From positions 18,134,382 through 18,198,381 of the forward strand of contig NC_052472.1 in NCBI RefSeq assembly GCF_009730915.1: a stretch of DNA of 64,000 nucleotides, written 5' to 3'. Positions 34,346-46,700 of the stretch are shown piece by piece. This stretch comes from Dioscorea cayenensis subsp. rotundata. Taxonomy: Eukaryota; Streptophyta; Magnoliopsida; Dioscoreales; Dioscoreaceae. Positions within the stretch are counted from its first letter, which is position 1, and every line of letters begins with the position of its first letter. The notes below the pieces were generated by a model that saw only the letters and a program-made list of their open reading frames with translations, was not told where the DNA came from and ran no database searches. A program made the translations under genes and the position numbers.

Positions 34346-37300
34346 TTAAACCTAAGATTATTTGTTGGAATTGTAGGGGGATATCTAGTAGGGATACCTC
34401 CAACCGGATCATGAGGTTTATCCGTCATGATAACCTTATCTGCTCTGTTTAGTTGAAACTTGGGCTGACTCTCTTCGTGTGGACCATCTAGTTAGAAAGC
34501 TTCCTCGTAGCTGGAAATGGGCGGTGATTCTAGCGAATGGTTACTCTGGAGTTATTATGGTTATTTGGAATATTTGTTCAGGCCATGTTTCCCCTATTGC
34601 TATTTCTAGGAGAGCGCTACATTTGATCATCTCTTCGGATCAATCTCACAATTGGCTGATTTCGGGGATTTATAATGGTACTCGTATCTCTTCTCAAAGG
34701 GCTCTTTGGTTTGAACTCTCTAAACTCTCCACTCTTGATTTTCCGTGGATTATTATTGGTGATTTTAATTCTATTATCTCCCCTTGTAATAATAGAACAG
34801 GTGCTGCTCGGAGATGGGCTCGTCTTGATCGGTGCTTAGTCAATCTTGTGTGGTATTCCAAATTCAACTCGTATACTCTTTCTCACTTACCTAGGCTTTT
34901 CTCTGATCACGCCCCCCTTCTTCTTACTGTTCATACTAGTCCTTCTCTTAAGTCCGGTTTATTTAGATTTGATAATTTTTGGCTTGACTATCTGGGTTGT
35001 TATGCTGCAGTTAGGAAAGCTCTTAATTGCAACCCTAATGGCAATGCCTTGCATGCTTGTACTCATCTTTTATCTCGAGTGCGATCTCATATCAAATCTT
35101 GGTATGCGACTGGCTTCAATTCTATTGAATCTGAATTACTCTCCACCGAGGATGCTATTCAGATAGCTGAACATCAGGACATCTCCTCTCCTGGTTTGCA
35201 CTCTCATCTCTTAAATCTTTATGCTAAATTTGGTGCTCTGTAAAGGCAAAATGCTATTAAGTGGGCTCAGCGTAACCATTTACTCTGGGTTTGTAATGGT
35301 GATCGGAACACAAGTTTTTTTCATAACTATGCCCGTATCCGTAAGCACAGAAGCCTTATTTCTCAAATTTCTGATATCACTGGTAATATTTATTCTGACC
35401 AGAACTCTATTAATGATGCCTTTTTGAATTATTATTCTACACTATGGTCTGCTAACTCTTCTGATTCTTTATCTGACATTCTTTCTGCTTTACTGGATGA
35501 CCTTCCCCGTCTGTCTTCTTCGGACGGTGATATGCTTACCGGGGAAGTAACTAAGGAAGAGGTTTATCGTATAGTCATAGAGCTCCCTTCTGGTAAGAGT
35601 CCTGGTCCCGATTGTTTTAATTTGGAATTTTATCAATTCTTTTGGAATGGTATTGGTGATCAGCTTTTTGAAGCTGTTAGTAAGTTTTTTTCTGCACAGT
35701 TCCCTTCCTGCTTCTTGGGGCCGTACCTTTATCACCCTTATCCCCAAGAAGGATAACCATACCTTGGTTTCTGATTTTAGACCCATCTCCCATTGTAATG
35801 TGTCTTTTAAGATATTATCTAAGGTTATGGCTAACCGACTCAAGCTTGTTCTCCCAAAACTCATTGGTCGAGAGCAAGCTGGGTTCGTGGCTGGCCGTAG
35901 TCCTTTTGACAATATCATTGCCCTTCAGGAGATTGCCCATACGATTGAGAAAGACTTTACCCACCCCCCTAGGATGATTGTCAAAATTGACATTAAAAAG
36001 GCTTATGATTCTATTAGCTGGAATGCAATTCTTGCCACCTTAACCAAGATGAACTTCCCTCCAATTTGGGTTTCCTAGATTAAGAATTGACTATCTGCTT
36101 CTTCTTTCTCCCTTCTCATCAATGGTCAGCCTAGTTCTTGGTTTACTTCCTCCCGAGATATTAGACAAGGGGATCCCATTTCCTCCTATCTCTTCATTCT
36201 GGTCTCCCAGAATCTCACTTCCATGCTTAACTATGCTCTTCATAGGAATTGGATTCAGGGTTTTAATTCTAGGTTAAATGTTAATTTCAACCACTTGATG
36301 TTCGCTGACGATCTTGTTCTTATTTCTCATGCTACCAGAAAGACTGCCAAATGCATCAAGCTCTGCCTTGCTATTTATGGTCGTCTTACTGGCCAGCATC
36401 CCAATTTTCTCAAATCTGCAGTGTACTTCCCTTCCTGGTTTAATCATAGAGTTAGGAAAAGCATTTGCACCATTCTTAACTTCACCCATGCTTCCTTTCC
36501 TTTTACTTATTTAGGAGTGCTCATTTCACCCAAAAGAATTGCGATGATGTCTTTTAATCCCATGATCGACAAAATCCGCAGACTGTGCTCGAATTGGAAA
36601 CACTCTAAACTTTCCCAATCAGCCAAGATTATACTCATTAACTCGTCCATCCTTTCAATCCCAACTTACTACTCTTCTGCTTATATAATCCCGGATACAG
36701 TTCTCAAGGAAATTAATAAAATTGTTAGGGATTTTCTTTGGTATAAAGGTGGCAATGGAAAGGGCATCCGTGCGGTTGCTTGAGTAAATCTTTCTCTTCC
36801 CAAGCCTGAGGGGGGTCTAGGTATTAGAAACCTTTCTCTTGCTAAAATTTCTTTGATGGCCAATAATGTTTTCAAGTTTTTAAATGGCTGTGAGGCTATC
36901 TGGGTTGATATCCTTGTGTCTAAATATGGTAAGTTTAATTTTTGGAGGGATTCTATTCCCTCAGGCTGTTCTTGGTTCTTTAGAGGTCTCTGTTATACTT
37001 CCAATCATCTGAAGCCTTATTGCTCTTTGAATTCTGTGAATCCTAATATGGCTTCTTTCTTATTTGATCCTTGGTGTGATAGTATCCCCATCGCCTTTAA
37101 GCCTACATTCTGCAACATGGCTTTAGGCTTGGAAAATTCTCAAGTCTCTGACTTTATTTCTCACGGTGTTTGGGACTTTCAACAGCTGTTCAATTTATTT
37201 GATACTAATGTGGATTGTTTTGAGGACAAACTTGGGCATATTGATTTTAATTCTTCTTGTCACTGGTTGTGGACTCCTAAGTCCTGCAAGCTTAAGATCT

Positions 37301-38321
37301 CTCCTAAGGTGTATCATTTTTTTAATCATTCTGATCATGACTTTAATTCCTGGAATGGGTGGAGGACTATCTGGAAACTCAATGTGGCCCCTCGAGTTCA
37401 ATATTTCTTTGGATCTGTTTTAATGGTAAGCTGGCCACTTATGATTTTCTCCATCGCATTAACTCGGGTCCTCGTAACTTTTGTGTTCATTGTGGCTTGG
37501 ATTTTGAAAGCACTGATCACCTCCTGGTTCACTGTCCTAAAGCTCAGTCTATTTGGCATGATGTTAGAATTCTTATTGGGAGTATTTTTGCCTTTCCTGA
37601 TGGTTTCATAGAGGGTTCATGGATCACCTGGAGCCAATATACTTTATTTCATAAGTCCATTATTACTGCGGTTGCTTGGTATATTTGGAAACACAGATGT
37701 GAAATTATCTTCAATCATGCTGCTCCTAATTTTTCCATTATCACTACAAAAGCTATTCCTCATGTCAAGAGTCACTCTGCTGTGAATACCTCTCTGGTTG
37801 GTCGGCGACTCTTACTGAACAACTTTTAGAATGCGGACGGTCCTTTTCTCTTCACTTCACCGATGCATGCGCCTAGGTCTGAGGTAAGTGGCTTTGGTTT
37901 TTTCATTTCTAATCATAATCGGGTTGTTATGTCTTCAGGTTGTGGTCCTATTGCTGGGAATCCTGCTTCTTTGCTTGAGCTTCAAAGTTTTCAAATTATC
38001 CTTCTTGAAGTCTCCAGAGCTCAAATCAGTCTGCATCACGTCCTCACATCCAACCGAGTAGTTTATCAAGCTCTACTGGGCAACCCCTGGACTGCTGATA
38101 TACCAATTCACTTCATCAATCAGTGGACTCGGGATATTAACCAGTTGTTATTCAGCGTTGGCTCCCCTCGCGTCCATCTAGTCCCCTCTAAATGGATATC
38201 ACCTGCCAATAAATTGGCTTTGCTTGGCAGGAATCTTCACACGATTTCCCTTTACCACCTGGGTAGAGATCTCCCGAAGTGGATAATGAAGGGCTTCACT
38301 TGTGCAGGTTTTCAGTTTTAA
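34342..38321 (+). pseudogene. LINE-A2 ORF2: endonuclease, RT, zf-RVT, RNase H-like
   Basis: Start at 34,342 (MIKPKIICWNCRG). A frame change near 34,450 precedes the endonuclease segment ending SDHAPLLL. Compared with copy 1 about 45 residues are missing between IISPCNNRTG and AARRWARLDR (near 34,800). Reverse transcriptase: SGKSPGPDCFN (35,590), IVKIDIKKAYDSISW (35,980), RQGDPISSYLF and MFADDLVLI (36,300). zf-RVT: CVHCGLDFESTDHLLVHC (about 37,485). The RNase H-like domain at about 37,830-38,321 starts at DGPF and ends CAGFQF. Stops near 35,241, 36,078, 36,783 and 37,829 and frame changes near 35,740 and 37,400 make it non-functional. Confidence 0.88.
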
Positions 38322-38477
38322 GTTGTATTTATGTTGTTTGGTTGTTTTGCTTTCTTTCTTTTGTTATTGTTTTCTTTGTTGTTTTTTCTGGTTTGTAATC
38401 TTAAGAACTCTGTAAACCTTTTTATTTGTGTTAATAAAATAGCTCTATGAGCTCCTTTCCCCAAAAGGTGTCAAACC

Positions 38478-39409
38478 GTCCATAAATGTCATTTACATAG
38501 TAGAGAGACTGATATCATCAGCAAATAAGAAAGTTACAAGGAAAAACCATCTTCAGCTGGCAGATTGCTGGAGATAATTAAACTAAATATGTATAGCTAC
38601 AGTATGACCAGAGCAAAACTATGATCAAATTACTTGACAGGGGAAATAATAAATAATTAAACAGCTAAAAGGTTGCATTCCTGACTTGATCATATCACTG
38701 TTTTTTCCAAAGAGAGAAATGAAATTAAAAGAGATAATTTCAACTTTGATAAACCATCTTCCCTCTAATTGAAAAACAATTTAGGAAAGACACTTGCTTA
38801 AATCTTTCCATTCTCCTGCGGTCAAACATTGTCTTTGTTGATTTGAATTAGAATCCAACTGTACAAACTTCCCGATCCATATGTTAGCTTTTCAATTGAA
38901 TGTGTTAAGAAAATTAATCCCAAAACTGCAATAAATTATGAGTTGTGTTAAAAAAAATTTAAACTAATCACTAGTACTAATTTTTCCTCGAAGTAAACGT
39001 GGCAATCACTTGTCCAATGTCATGAAGCAATTAACACATCTGCAATTCATGTGATCTCAGATTTGGTTTAGCCTTTTTCTGTGATTTTGAAAATCCTTGG
39101 AAAACAAACTCAAAGGGAGAACAAAGGCACAAATAAAGTATAACAAAGTTGATTTGGAAACATGAAAAGCTATGCAAATTAAACTAACTAAATGTTATTT
39201 AAAATAACTCACAATAAGCATATTGACATTGAAATTTTAATTGCTCTCAAGAGAGAATTAAAATGTTGATGAAGGGCATATGTTCTGACATCAAACAATA
39301 ACACTAAATAACAAACAAACAAACATTCTGCATCACTTACCTAGTCAACTTGTATTTACAGCATGCAAGGCCTTCAAGATCACACATGGTGGTATCATCA
39401 TTAAGCTCA
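38478..39409. other. Non-coding DNA right of LINE-A2
   Basis: The first about 190 bases align with 55,320-55,440. The rest is AT-rich with no supported gene. It may include 3' untranslated sequence of the helicase relic, which reads on the minus strand from 39,653. Confidence 0.5.
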
Positions 39410-39653
39410 CTAGCAGTAAATCTCCTGGTCTATATGTGGAGATATGTGCTTTATCTTAGTCCCAAGCTCTCGCAATCCGGTATCTGCACTGGTATCCATC
39501 TCCAATAATTTAATAGAAAAAGGAAAAAAAAAAAAGCATCATTAGGAGAAAGGTTATCAGATCAGCTTACACCTTGAAGTGGTCTTCATGTGTGATCAAA
39601 TTCACAGTCAAACCAAGATGGCCAAATGGCCCAAATCTCCTTGATCGACCAAC
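39410..39653 (-). pseudogene. DDX6/DHH1-type DEAD-box helicase relic, last two exons
   Basis: Two minus-strand exons match the C-terminus of plant RH6/RH8/RH12 helicases (DDX6/DHH1, which act in mRNA decapping and P-bodies). Exon 39,571-39,653 follows an acceptor TTTTTAG and reads VGRSRRFGPFGHLGLTVNLI then HEDHF, the conserved motif VI region HRVGRSGRFGHLGL. A donor GTAAGC follows. The last exon, 39,410-39,483, follows CAG and reads YRI, then after a one-base loss ELGTKIKHISPHIDQEIYC and a stop. Splicing joins in phase. A three-residue PFG insertion and the frameshift show decay. No upstream exons were found, so only the tail survives. Recognition is from family knowledge. Confidence 0.8.
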
Positions 39654-39784
39654 CTAAAAAGTAGAAAATGCAAAATTACTAGAACATTACTAAATCATTA
39701 CATTTGCAAAGAGGATCTTTTTGAAATATTGTTTACCCACACAGCATAAAGAAAATAAAAAAAATATCAAAGATTTGAAGTGCG

Positions 39785-40095
39785 TATGGTTAACACTAGA
39801 AGGCAGAAGCCCTTCCCTGCAAGGGAGATCAAGAAGGTTTTCTATTGTTCGTTCTTTCACCATACGTTCTGGAACAAGATTAAGCACGATGTGGTGGCCT
39901 TCTTTCCCGGCATCAATAATGAGACTGGGGATCTTAGCGAGGTGAATCATGGATTCATCACACTTACTCCTAAGGAGCAGAGAATATCTCCAAGTTCATG
40001 GCAATAACATTTCTCAATGTTCTTTTAAAGGCATTCTCCAAAACTCTAGCAAACAGGACGAAGATGCCAATTGAAGAGATCTCCAAATAATTCTG
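39785..40095 (+). pseudogene. LINE reverse transcriptase fragment, third type
   Basis: Plus-strand reading REIKKVFYCSFFHHTFW, then HDVVAFF and EVNHGFITLTPKE, resembles the N-terminal finger region of plant LINE reverse transcriptases (the segment leading to the ITLIPK motif). After a frame change near 40,000 it continues as LLKAFSKTLANRTK, the expected KILANRLK region. No other domains and no ends are visible. It differs clearly in sequence from families A and B. Confidence 0.6.
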
Positions 40096-41585
40096 TTGAT
40101 TTTCAAAGTAAATAAATGAATAAATTAATAAGCAAATAAATAAATAAATAAGCAAGTAGTTATGTGGATTACTTACCTAGATGTGTCTCCCAATTCTAAC
40201 TCACACCCGAAAGACATAGTAAATCCACTTTGAAAGATTCTAAAAAATGATAAAAACTAACCCTAATTGCTCATTAATAATCCAAAGGTTACTAATCCAA
40301 AAAACTGAGCTAAAACCTAGTAAATGGTGTCCTTACCAACTGCTGAACTTAGACACAAAACCTTGAGATCAACCAACTCTATTACAGGATATTTAGCAAC
40401 TCAACTCAAAGTGAAGGTGCCAACAAAACTAGAAACATGCAACATTTGTGAGACTGAAACACAACAATAACATAAACCAATTTGATGCTAACATGAAATT
40501 CTGCTGGTAAGATAACAATGAAACTAATCCAAGTGTAAGTGGTGCTGCTGAATTAGGATATCACATTAATATGTGAAGTTTCTAAAGATGACAATTTTAG
40601 CTTCCAAGCAAGTGAACCAACCCATTAACAATGGATGAGGGATATAATAAAACAGTAAAAAAATTTGAGTGGTAAGATAGCGATGGGCTAAATTTTAACG
40701 GATGATGGTTATGAAAGGTTTAACCTACTAAGCCATAAAAAGGGTAATTTCAATTAATGCACAGTGGAGTAAAACTACATTTAAGAACCCACTAATGGGG
40801 AACAACAACACATAATAATAAACAAGAAACTAAAATTTGCACAAAACCAATTTCCCTATAATTATTCAAACAATTGTCCCTAGCATTACACCTGCTGATT
40901 TAGAGCTTTAGAACTATATATGGATATACAAATTAAAAAGCATGGATTAGCAAAACAACCCGAGAACAAACTAGATAAACTTATAAGCACTAACCCATTC
41001 CCGACTAATTAAGACCTGGAATTTACATTAAAACAAGACAAACAAGTTAATAAACTAATTAAGGATGGAGTATATATTCTGCAAACCTACACAATTAACT
41101 AATATTGAACAGGGTAATATATAGGCTGAATTTTAGCAACAAAAGATTACAGTTCAAGCATAAACTAAGCCCTGAACACATTAAGGAAGCACCACCACAA
41201 AGAAAAGCAACCATCACCAAGTATTGCCACTCTTGCAAAGCTTCAAAACTACACATCCAATCACTAAACTTCTCAGCCATATAATATGCATAAAACAAAG
41301 TTCAAGGGCATTACTAACAAACTAGAAGTCAGCTTGGCGTTTTAACAAACCCCTTAAAGATCATAACTAAAGACAAAGCAATTTACTACAACTTACAAAA
41401 TCCATGATTCAATGCTAATAATATAACAAGCATTCCAACAGCAAAAAACATAGGGGAAAAAGAAATTTAACAAAGATCAGAAATCCTAAGCATCTATAAT
41501 ACAGCATCCACAATATCATCATCTTTGGCATCCAAGAATACAAGGATCATCAAGAATTACAAAGTAAGAGGCTTACTTACTCCTG
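40096..41585. other. AT-rich intergenic DNA
   Basis: No gene seen on either strand. It contains an (AAAT)n-like run at about 40,134-40,151. Short open frames here have no recognisable motifs. Confidence 0.5.
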
Positions 41586-41589
41586 TTGA

Positions 41590-42246
41590 TAAAATATATT
41601 GTATCTATCTGGTTGGTTGATTTTGAGAGGTGGAAAACCATTGTTTCGAAACCAGACATAAATGGTTCTGTCACCAATGGATTACCCTATCATGGGTTTA
41701 TGGATTCCATAGAAAGACGACATGTGGATGTCCAGGGCAACACATTTGCTTTTGGAATGCTTTTACTGGTGTTAATTATTAAGTGGAAGGCCTTCATATT
41801 GCAGAGATAGAGGATGCTCATTGGATTGGATAACATACCTTTTATATAATGGACATCCAAAATTGACTGTAAAAACATTGATTACTACTGGCAGAAACCA
41901 ACATTCATTTACTTATTGATCTTCAATTTTCATGTAGCTTAAATAAACAGACAATTTGTTTACATTATCATCTGAAGATTATAGATTTTGTTAAATGCTA
42001 TGAAGTATCTTGAAAAAACCCGAGAAGATGAGCCAAATAGTAGAACCTCATTTGAAAAGTGTCAAGCCTGATGATCACTCTGTAATATGCAGTACAATTA
42101 GTCTTTGCATTGAATCTCTGAAGCATCTAATGAGGCCTTCCATGGAAATAATTACTGCAATGTTGGAGCATGGAAATGAGACCTCACCAGCTGCTCTTTA
42201 CAACGAGTCTCATCTGGCATGAGCTGAACTAGCCTTAACATCATAA
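41590..42246 (+). pseudogene. LRR receptor-like kinase relic (unit 2)
   Basis: Paralogue of the relic at 640-7,402, here without a LINE. The first part reads FERWKTIVSKPDINGSVTNG and HVDVQGNTFAFGMLLLVLI, the kinase C-lobe. A probable intron follows. The second part reads KMSQIVEPHLKSVKPDDHS and RPSMEIITAMLEHGN, then ESHLA, a TGA where unit 1 has TGG (Trp), and AELALTS with the stop at 42,244-42,246. The catalytic loop and nucleotide-binding lobe are missing. The relic points towards RLP2, as in unit 1. It also gives the empty site for the LINE-A1 insertion. Confidence 0.65.
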
Positions 42247-43763
42247 TAGGTACCTTTTTTTTCCTTTTCCAAGTGCAAATGCATGGTATACACTCTAGTT
42301 AGCTTATTCCTTAGTTTGTGTTTTGTTTCAGTTTTGGTGATTCATTTTCTGGGAAGCAGGTTCATGAAAATGGGGTATATATTAAGAGATTTCATGTTCT
42401 GTTTTACTATACTTATACAGTAATGATTAGTAAGCATTGTGAATTTGTGATCATCTTGATTTTTATAAAAAAGCAACCAAGGGGCATTTCCTAGTTCACA
42501 TCATTCTCATTCTTCTTATTGCAAGATGATTTTCTGAAACATGACTTTCACCCTTGAACTTAGGAATGAGCTCGAGCCGTGGGACAACCATGCACAATAA
42601 GTCAATAATTTAAAACTGCCCCATAGGTGTGAGAGGTTTATTCAAATCAACGCTGCATTCCTCTAGATATCTGAATAATAATTAGTATTAAAATAGTTTT
42701 CAATCGTAATGACAACAATAATTAATTTACACAAATAAAACTGACTTTTCTTCAAAAAGTGTAAAATATAATATCTCCAAGACTCCAAATGCCCAATTAA
42801 ATCTAATGTATTCAATGGATCCGTCAATAGATCTTTCCATAGTAACTCATAACTTTCATGCCTTTCAAGTACATCAAGTGTGAGCACCCCAGAAAAACAA
42901 TGTGGTATTTGACAACTGACTGCATGTCCACAGAGTGTGAACTCCAAAACACAATTGCATTATAATATCAACCACGGGAACTGATGCTTGAATATCAATA
43001 GACAACTTTAATATCCTCATAAAACATTACAAACTTTTCTATCTTCAAATAACAACACATAATGATGTTCTATACTTAAGATTTCAAGTGCAGTAATAAT
43101 TCAACTAGCTAGCAAACTCATGATTCAAATACAGAATGAACAGGGAATCATAATAAGAGCAACGTAATATACTGACATCACTTTATTGATATAAACTACT
43201 TCGACCTCCTGCCTTGCTACTTGGACCTGAAAATTGAGAACAACAAATTCATAATCTCAACAACCTAATAAGCAATAAAAAAAAAAAAATCATTTGAACC
43301 ACACAATTTTAAACTCATATCTGAACAAACAATCTTAATCGAAATATGATTTCAGAAGAGATGAAAACATAAATAATTTGGTCAAGGGTGATAAACATTT
43401 CATTAGCCTATGTTTCAATTGAACGAAATTAGGCAGATGCTTCTTACATTTGATTGAATTAAGAAAATAAGATATATAGGCAAATGAATGACGACGTATT
43501 GGTCAAAGTCTAACTCCTCCATTCCTCTTGAACTAAGCACAACTTAACCGTTGTATCATGCTTGTGGAAATTACCTAGCAAAACTAGTAAACAAAAATCT
43601 TATGGTCTCAAAAAATGGTTTTGTTACTGTATGTGTAATGACTTATACTATTAAAGATAACAGTTCAATCATATTAGTTTTAAATTACTGGGCAGTCATA
43701 AAATCAGATCATGCTACACTAAATACATGTAAACAATAGAAGAGTAAAAGCTCAGGCCTGACC
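42247..43763. other. Duplicated 3' flank between kinase relic and RLP2
   Basis: Aligns with 7,403-8,932 and with 50,670-51,830. Non-coding. The probable 3'UTR exon of RLP2 lies at about 43,170-43,226. Confidence 0.7.
43170..43226 (-). other. Probable 3' untranslated exon and poly(A) signal of RLP2
   Basis: Minus-strand acceptor TTTTCAG next to GTCCAAGTA at 43,226 and AATAAA at 43,182-43,187, matching the RLP1 arrangement. A possible donor AAGGTCAGG lies shortly after the RLP2 stop. Confidence 0.45.
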
Positions 43764-46700
43764 TTAGTTCCTCCTTGAGAAAGTCAATTTCAGCCTCCGA
43801 GAGTGCACAACCACCTTAACATATATCCAGTCATATACTTTGTCAATGGATTGGAAATAAGCAATTCTTATGGTTTGCTTGATGATAAAGGTACCAAAGA
43901 TCATCCAGAGGCCAATTATGAATCCCATTGCAAGACCTATGTAAAGCCATAACATCTCTGCCCAATCTCCTTTCCTGTCTTCCTCATATACAGCCGGGGG
44001 ATTCATCTCATTAGCACAATTCTGAAGAGGCGATCCACAGAGACCATGATTCCAATTATAGGCCGATTGATCAAAAGACTGAAGTTGAGTGCCTGATGGA
44101 ATTTTTCCAGACAAATTGTTGTGCGATACATTCAAATAGGCCAAGAAGTTCAAAGTTGATATGCTTGAAGGAATGGTACCAAACAAATTGTTCTCTGACA
44201 GATCCAGTGATTCCAGCTGCTTCATGTCACCTATGTTTTCTGGTATCCTTCCATTGAGAAGGTTGCTAGAAAGATTTAAAAAATGAAGCCCTTGTAGTTT
44301 GGTCAGTTCCTTAGGCAAGTCACAGGAAAGCTTATTGTTTGATAAGTCTATGCTTGTGACTAATGATAGAAGCTTGGAGTATTCTATTTGGAGGCCCTTT
44401 GCCCTTATGAAGAAAGATTCCCAAAACGCAAAGTTCGAATTGTCAATTCCCCCAACAAAAGAAAGGAAAAATCCAAAATCCAAGACAACAGAAAGTGTTT
44501 CATTGTGATTCGTGACTGCCATGGCTTTGAAATCACCAAAAGAATGAGGAATGCAACCTGATAGGTTGTTCTGTGCAAAGTCCAGTATCTGAAGAGAGGA
44601 GAGTTTTGACAATTGTTCTGGAATAATACCTTCAAAATAATTTGATCTCAAGCGAAGGACTATTAAAGATGAAAGATTTTCTCCGATCCATGTTGGTATG
44701 CTACCTGAGAGTTTGTTTTCACCAAGGTCGAGAGTGACCAACTTGTTGGCCATTTTCAAGGACAAGGGGAGATCTCCAAAGAAGCCATTGTTTCTCAAAT
44801 GTAAGGATCGGAGATTGGTGAGAGACACAAGGGCATCAGGAATTTTACCAGTAAAATTATTGTCAGATAAATGAATAATTTGCAATGCTGATGCTGAATT
44901 CCAACAGTTAGGAAGTGCTCCAGACATATCATTATTAGATACATCAAACAATTCCAAGATAGTAAGGTTGCAGATGAATGATGGAATGCTGCCACTAATA
45001 TGATTATTAGATAAAGAGACAAAATGAATATAAGTAGCATTAGCAAAGTATGAAGGAATAGACCCAGAGAATGAGTTGTTGCTGAGATGGATAACATGCA
45101 AAGAGGAGGGATCAAGCTCAGGTAATGGGCCTTCAAATTTGTTTGAACTCAGATCTATGCTATGGAAAGTGTAATTTTTCAAAGAAGTTGATAGCCTCCC
45201 CTCCAAATTGTTATTTGATAGATCGAGAAAATAGCTAGAAGAGGGACTTAGATATCCAAACCATGCAGGAATGTTGCCTGAAATTCCAGCATCTGATAAG
45301 CAAAGGTACCTCAAATATTTCTGAGTTTTTAGCCAAGTGGGAAAAACAGGCCCTACTTTGACAGAACGCATTCTGATGGACAAGCAATCAAAAGGAGGCT
45401 TCCAATTCTCACTTACATTCAATTGCAACGAGTTGTATGACAAGTCCAAGATGCCAAGCTTACTAGATTAGCAAAATGAGATTCAGTTAAGAGACCCATC
45501 AAAGAATTTGAAGAGAGATTCAGTTCAGACAGTTTAGATAATTTGCCTATGTTCTCTGGAATTGTTCCATTCAGCATGTTGTTTCCAAGATTCAAATATA
45601 TTAGACCCTCCCAACTTTCCAAAGTAGAACCATACTTGTTCTCCCTGCATTTAGACAATCCATCAACAAGGTCATCAATGCCTCCACTGATCATATTGCT
45701 TGTTAAATCCAAGGCCCGTAACTTGCATAAGTTCCCCATGCCTTTTGGCAATGTTCCGTTGATGTTGTTATTAGATAAATCAAGCTCCAACAAGCTAGAC
45801 AGCTTTCCTACATATTCTGGTAATTCCCCCGTGATGCCATTGCCCTGCATGCTCAAGTACTGCAATTGGCTTAGATTTCCAAAGCTCTCTGGTAACTTTC
45901 CATTTATTGCATTTTGAGACAAATCTAGAAACTGAAGGTGAACAAAATTCCCCATAGTTTCAGCCAATTTGACGCTGAGATTGTTACCAGCCCCACCAAA
46001 ATGCTGCAAAAGTGTGAGATTGCCAAAGGATTCGGGAATCACTTCACTAAACATATTCCATGACAAATCCAAGTATTGTAGGTTTCTTAGATTGACAATG
46101 CTTGCAGGCATCAAACCCTGAACTTGGTTATTGGAAAAATAAAAGTACACTAAATTTGTAAGATTGCTCAGAGATTCCGGAATGCTTCCATTGAGTTCAT
46201 TTTGTGACAAATCAAGTCTCTCCAAGCGACCAAGATTTCCCAAGGACTCTGGAATCACTCCATAAAAAGAGTTATCAGACAAGCTCAAGACTCTCAAGCG
46301 ACTCAAGTTACCTACTGTGACTGGTAACTTGCCATACAGAGCACAACCAGAAAGATCAAGATAAACAAGGCTAGTGAGATTGAACACCCATTGAAGCAGA
46401 GTGATGTTCAGACCATAATTATGAGAGAGATCAAGCATACGAAGAGATGTGAAGTTGAGATAATGAGGCAGATTAGTAGTAGCATAAATGCCACCACCTT
46501 GAAGTTCAGCATTAAAAAGTTTCAACACACGAAGAGAGGGGAGCACACTGTTAATGTCATGAAGCCAACCATGCACTTTGGAAAGGTTCCCTCCGCTCAA
46601 GTCAAGGTAACGCAAAGAAGTCATTCCAGAAAGCCAGTGGAGGTCATTAGGTCGTAGATCATAATAATTGAAGCTAAGATCAAGATAGCGCAAGCATGAT

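Larger units (their letters stand above)
32435..38463 (+). mobile_element. L1-type LINE, family A, copy 2 (with 14-bp TSD)
   Basis: A 6.03-kb plus-strand element. ORF1 starts at 32,533 and ORF2 at 34,342, ending at 38,321; a 3' tail follows with AATAAAATAGCTC and CCTTTCCCCAAAA. The 14-bp flanking duplications are perfect. Its ORFs correspond domain by domain to the minus-strand copy at 761-6,889. It carries more stops than that copy and an internal deletion in the endonuclease. Confidence 0.93.

Noticed and set aside
41095..41298. Small minus-strand frame with Cys-rich hydrophobic sequence
   Set aside because: Short, no motif, no promoter or conservation evidence.
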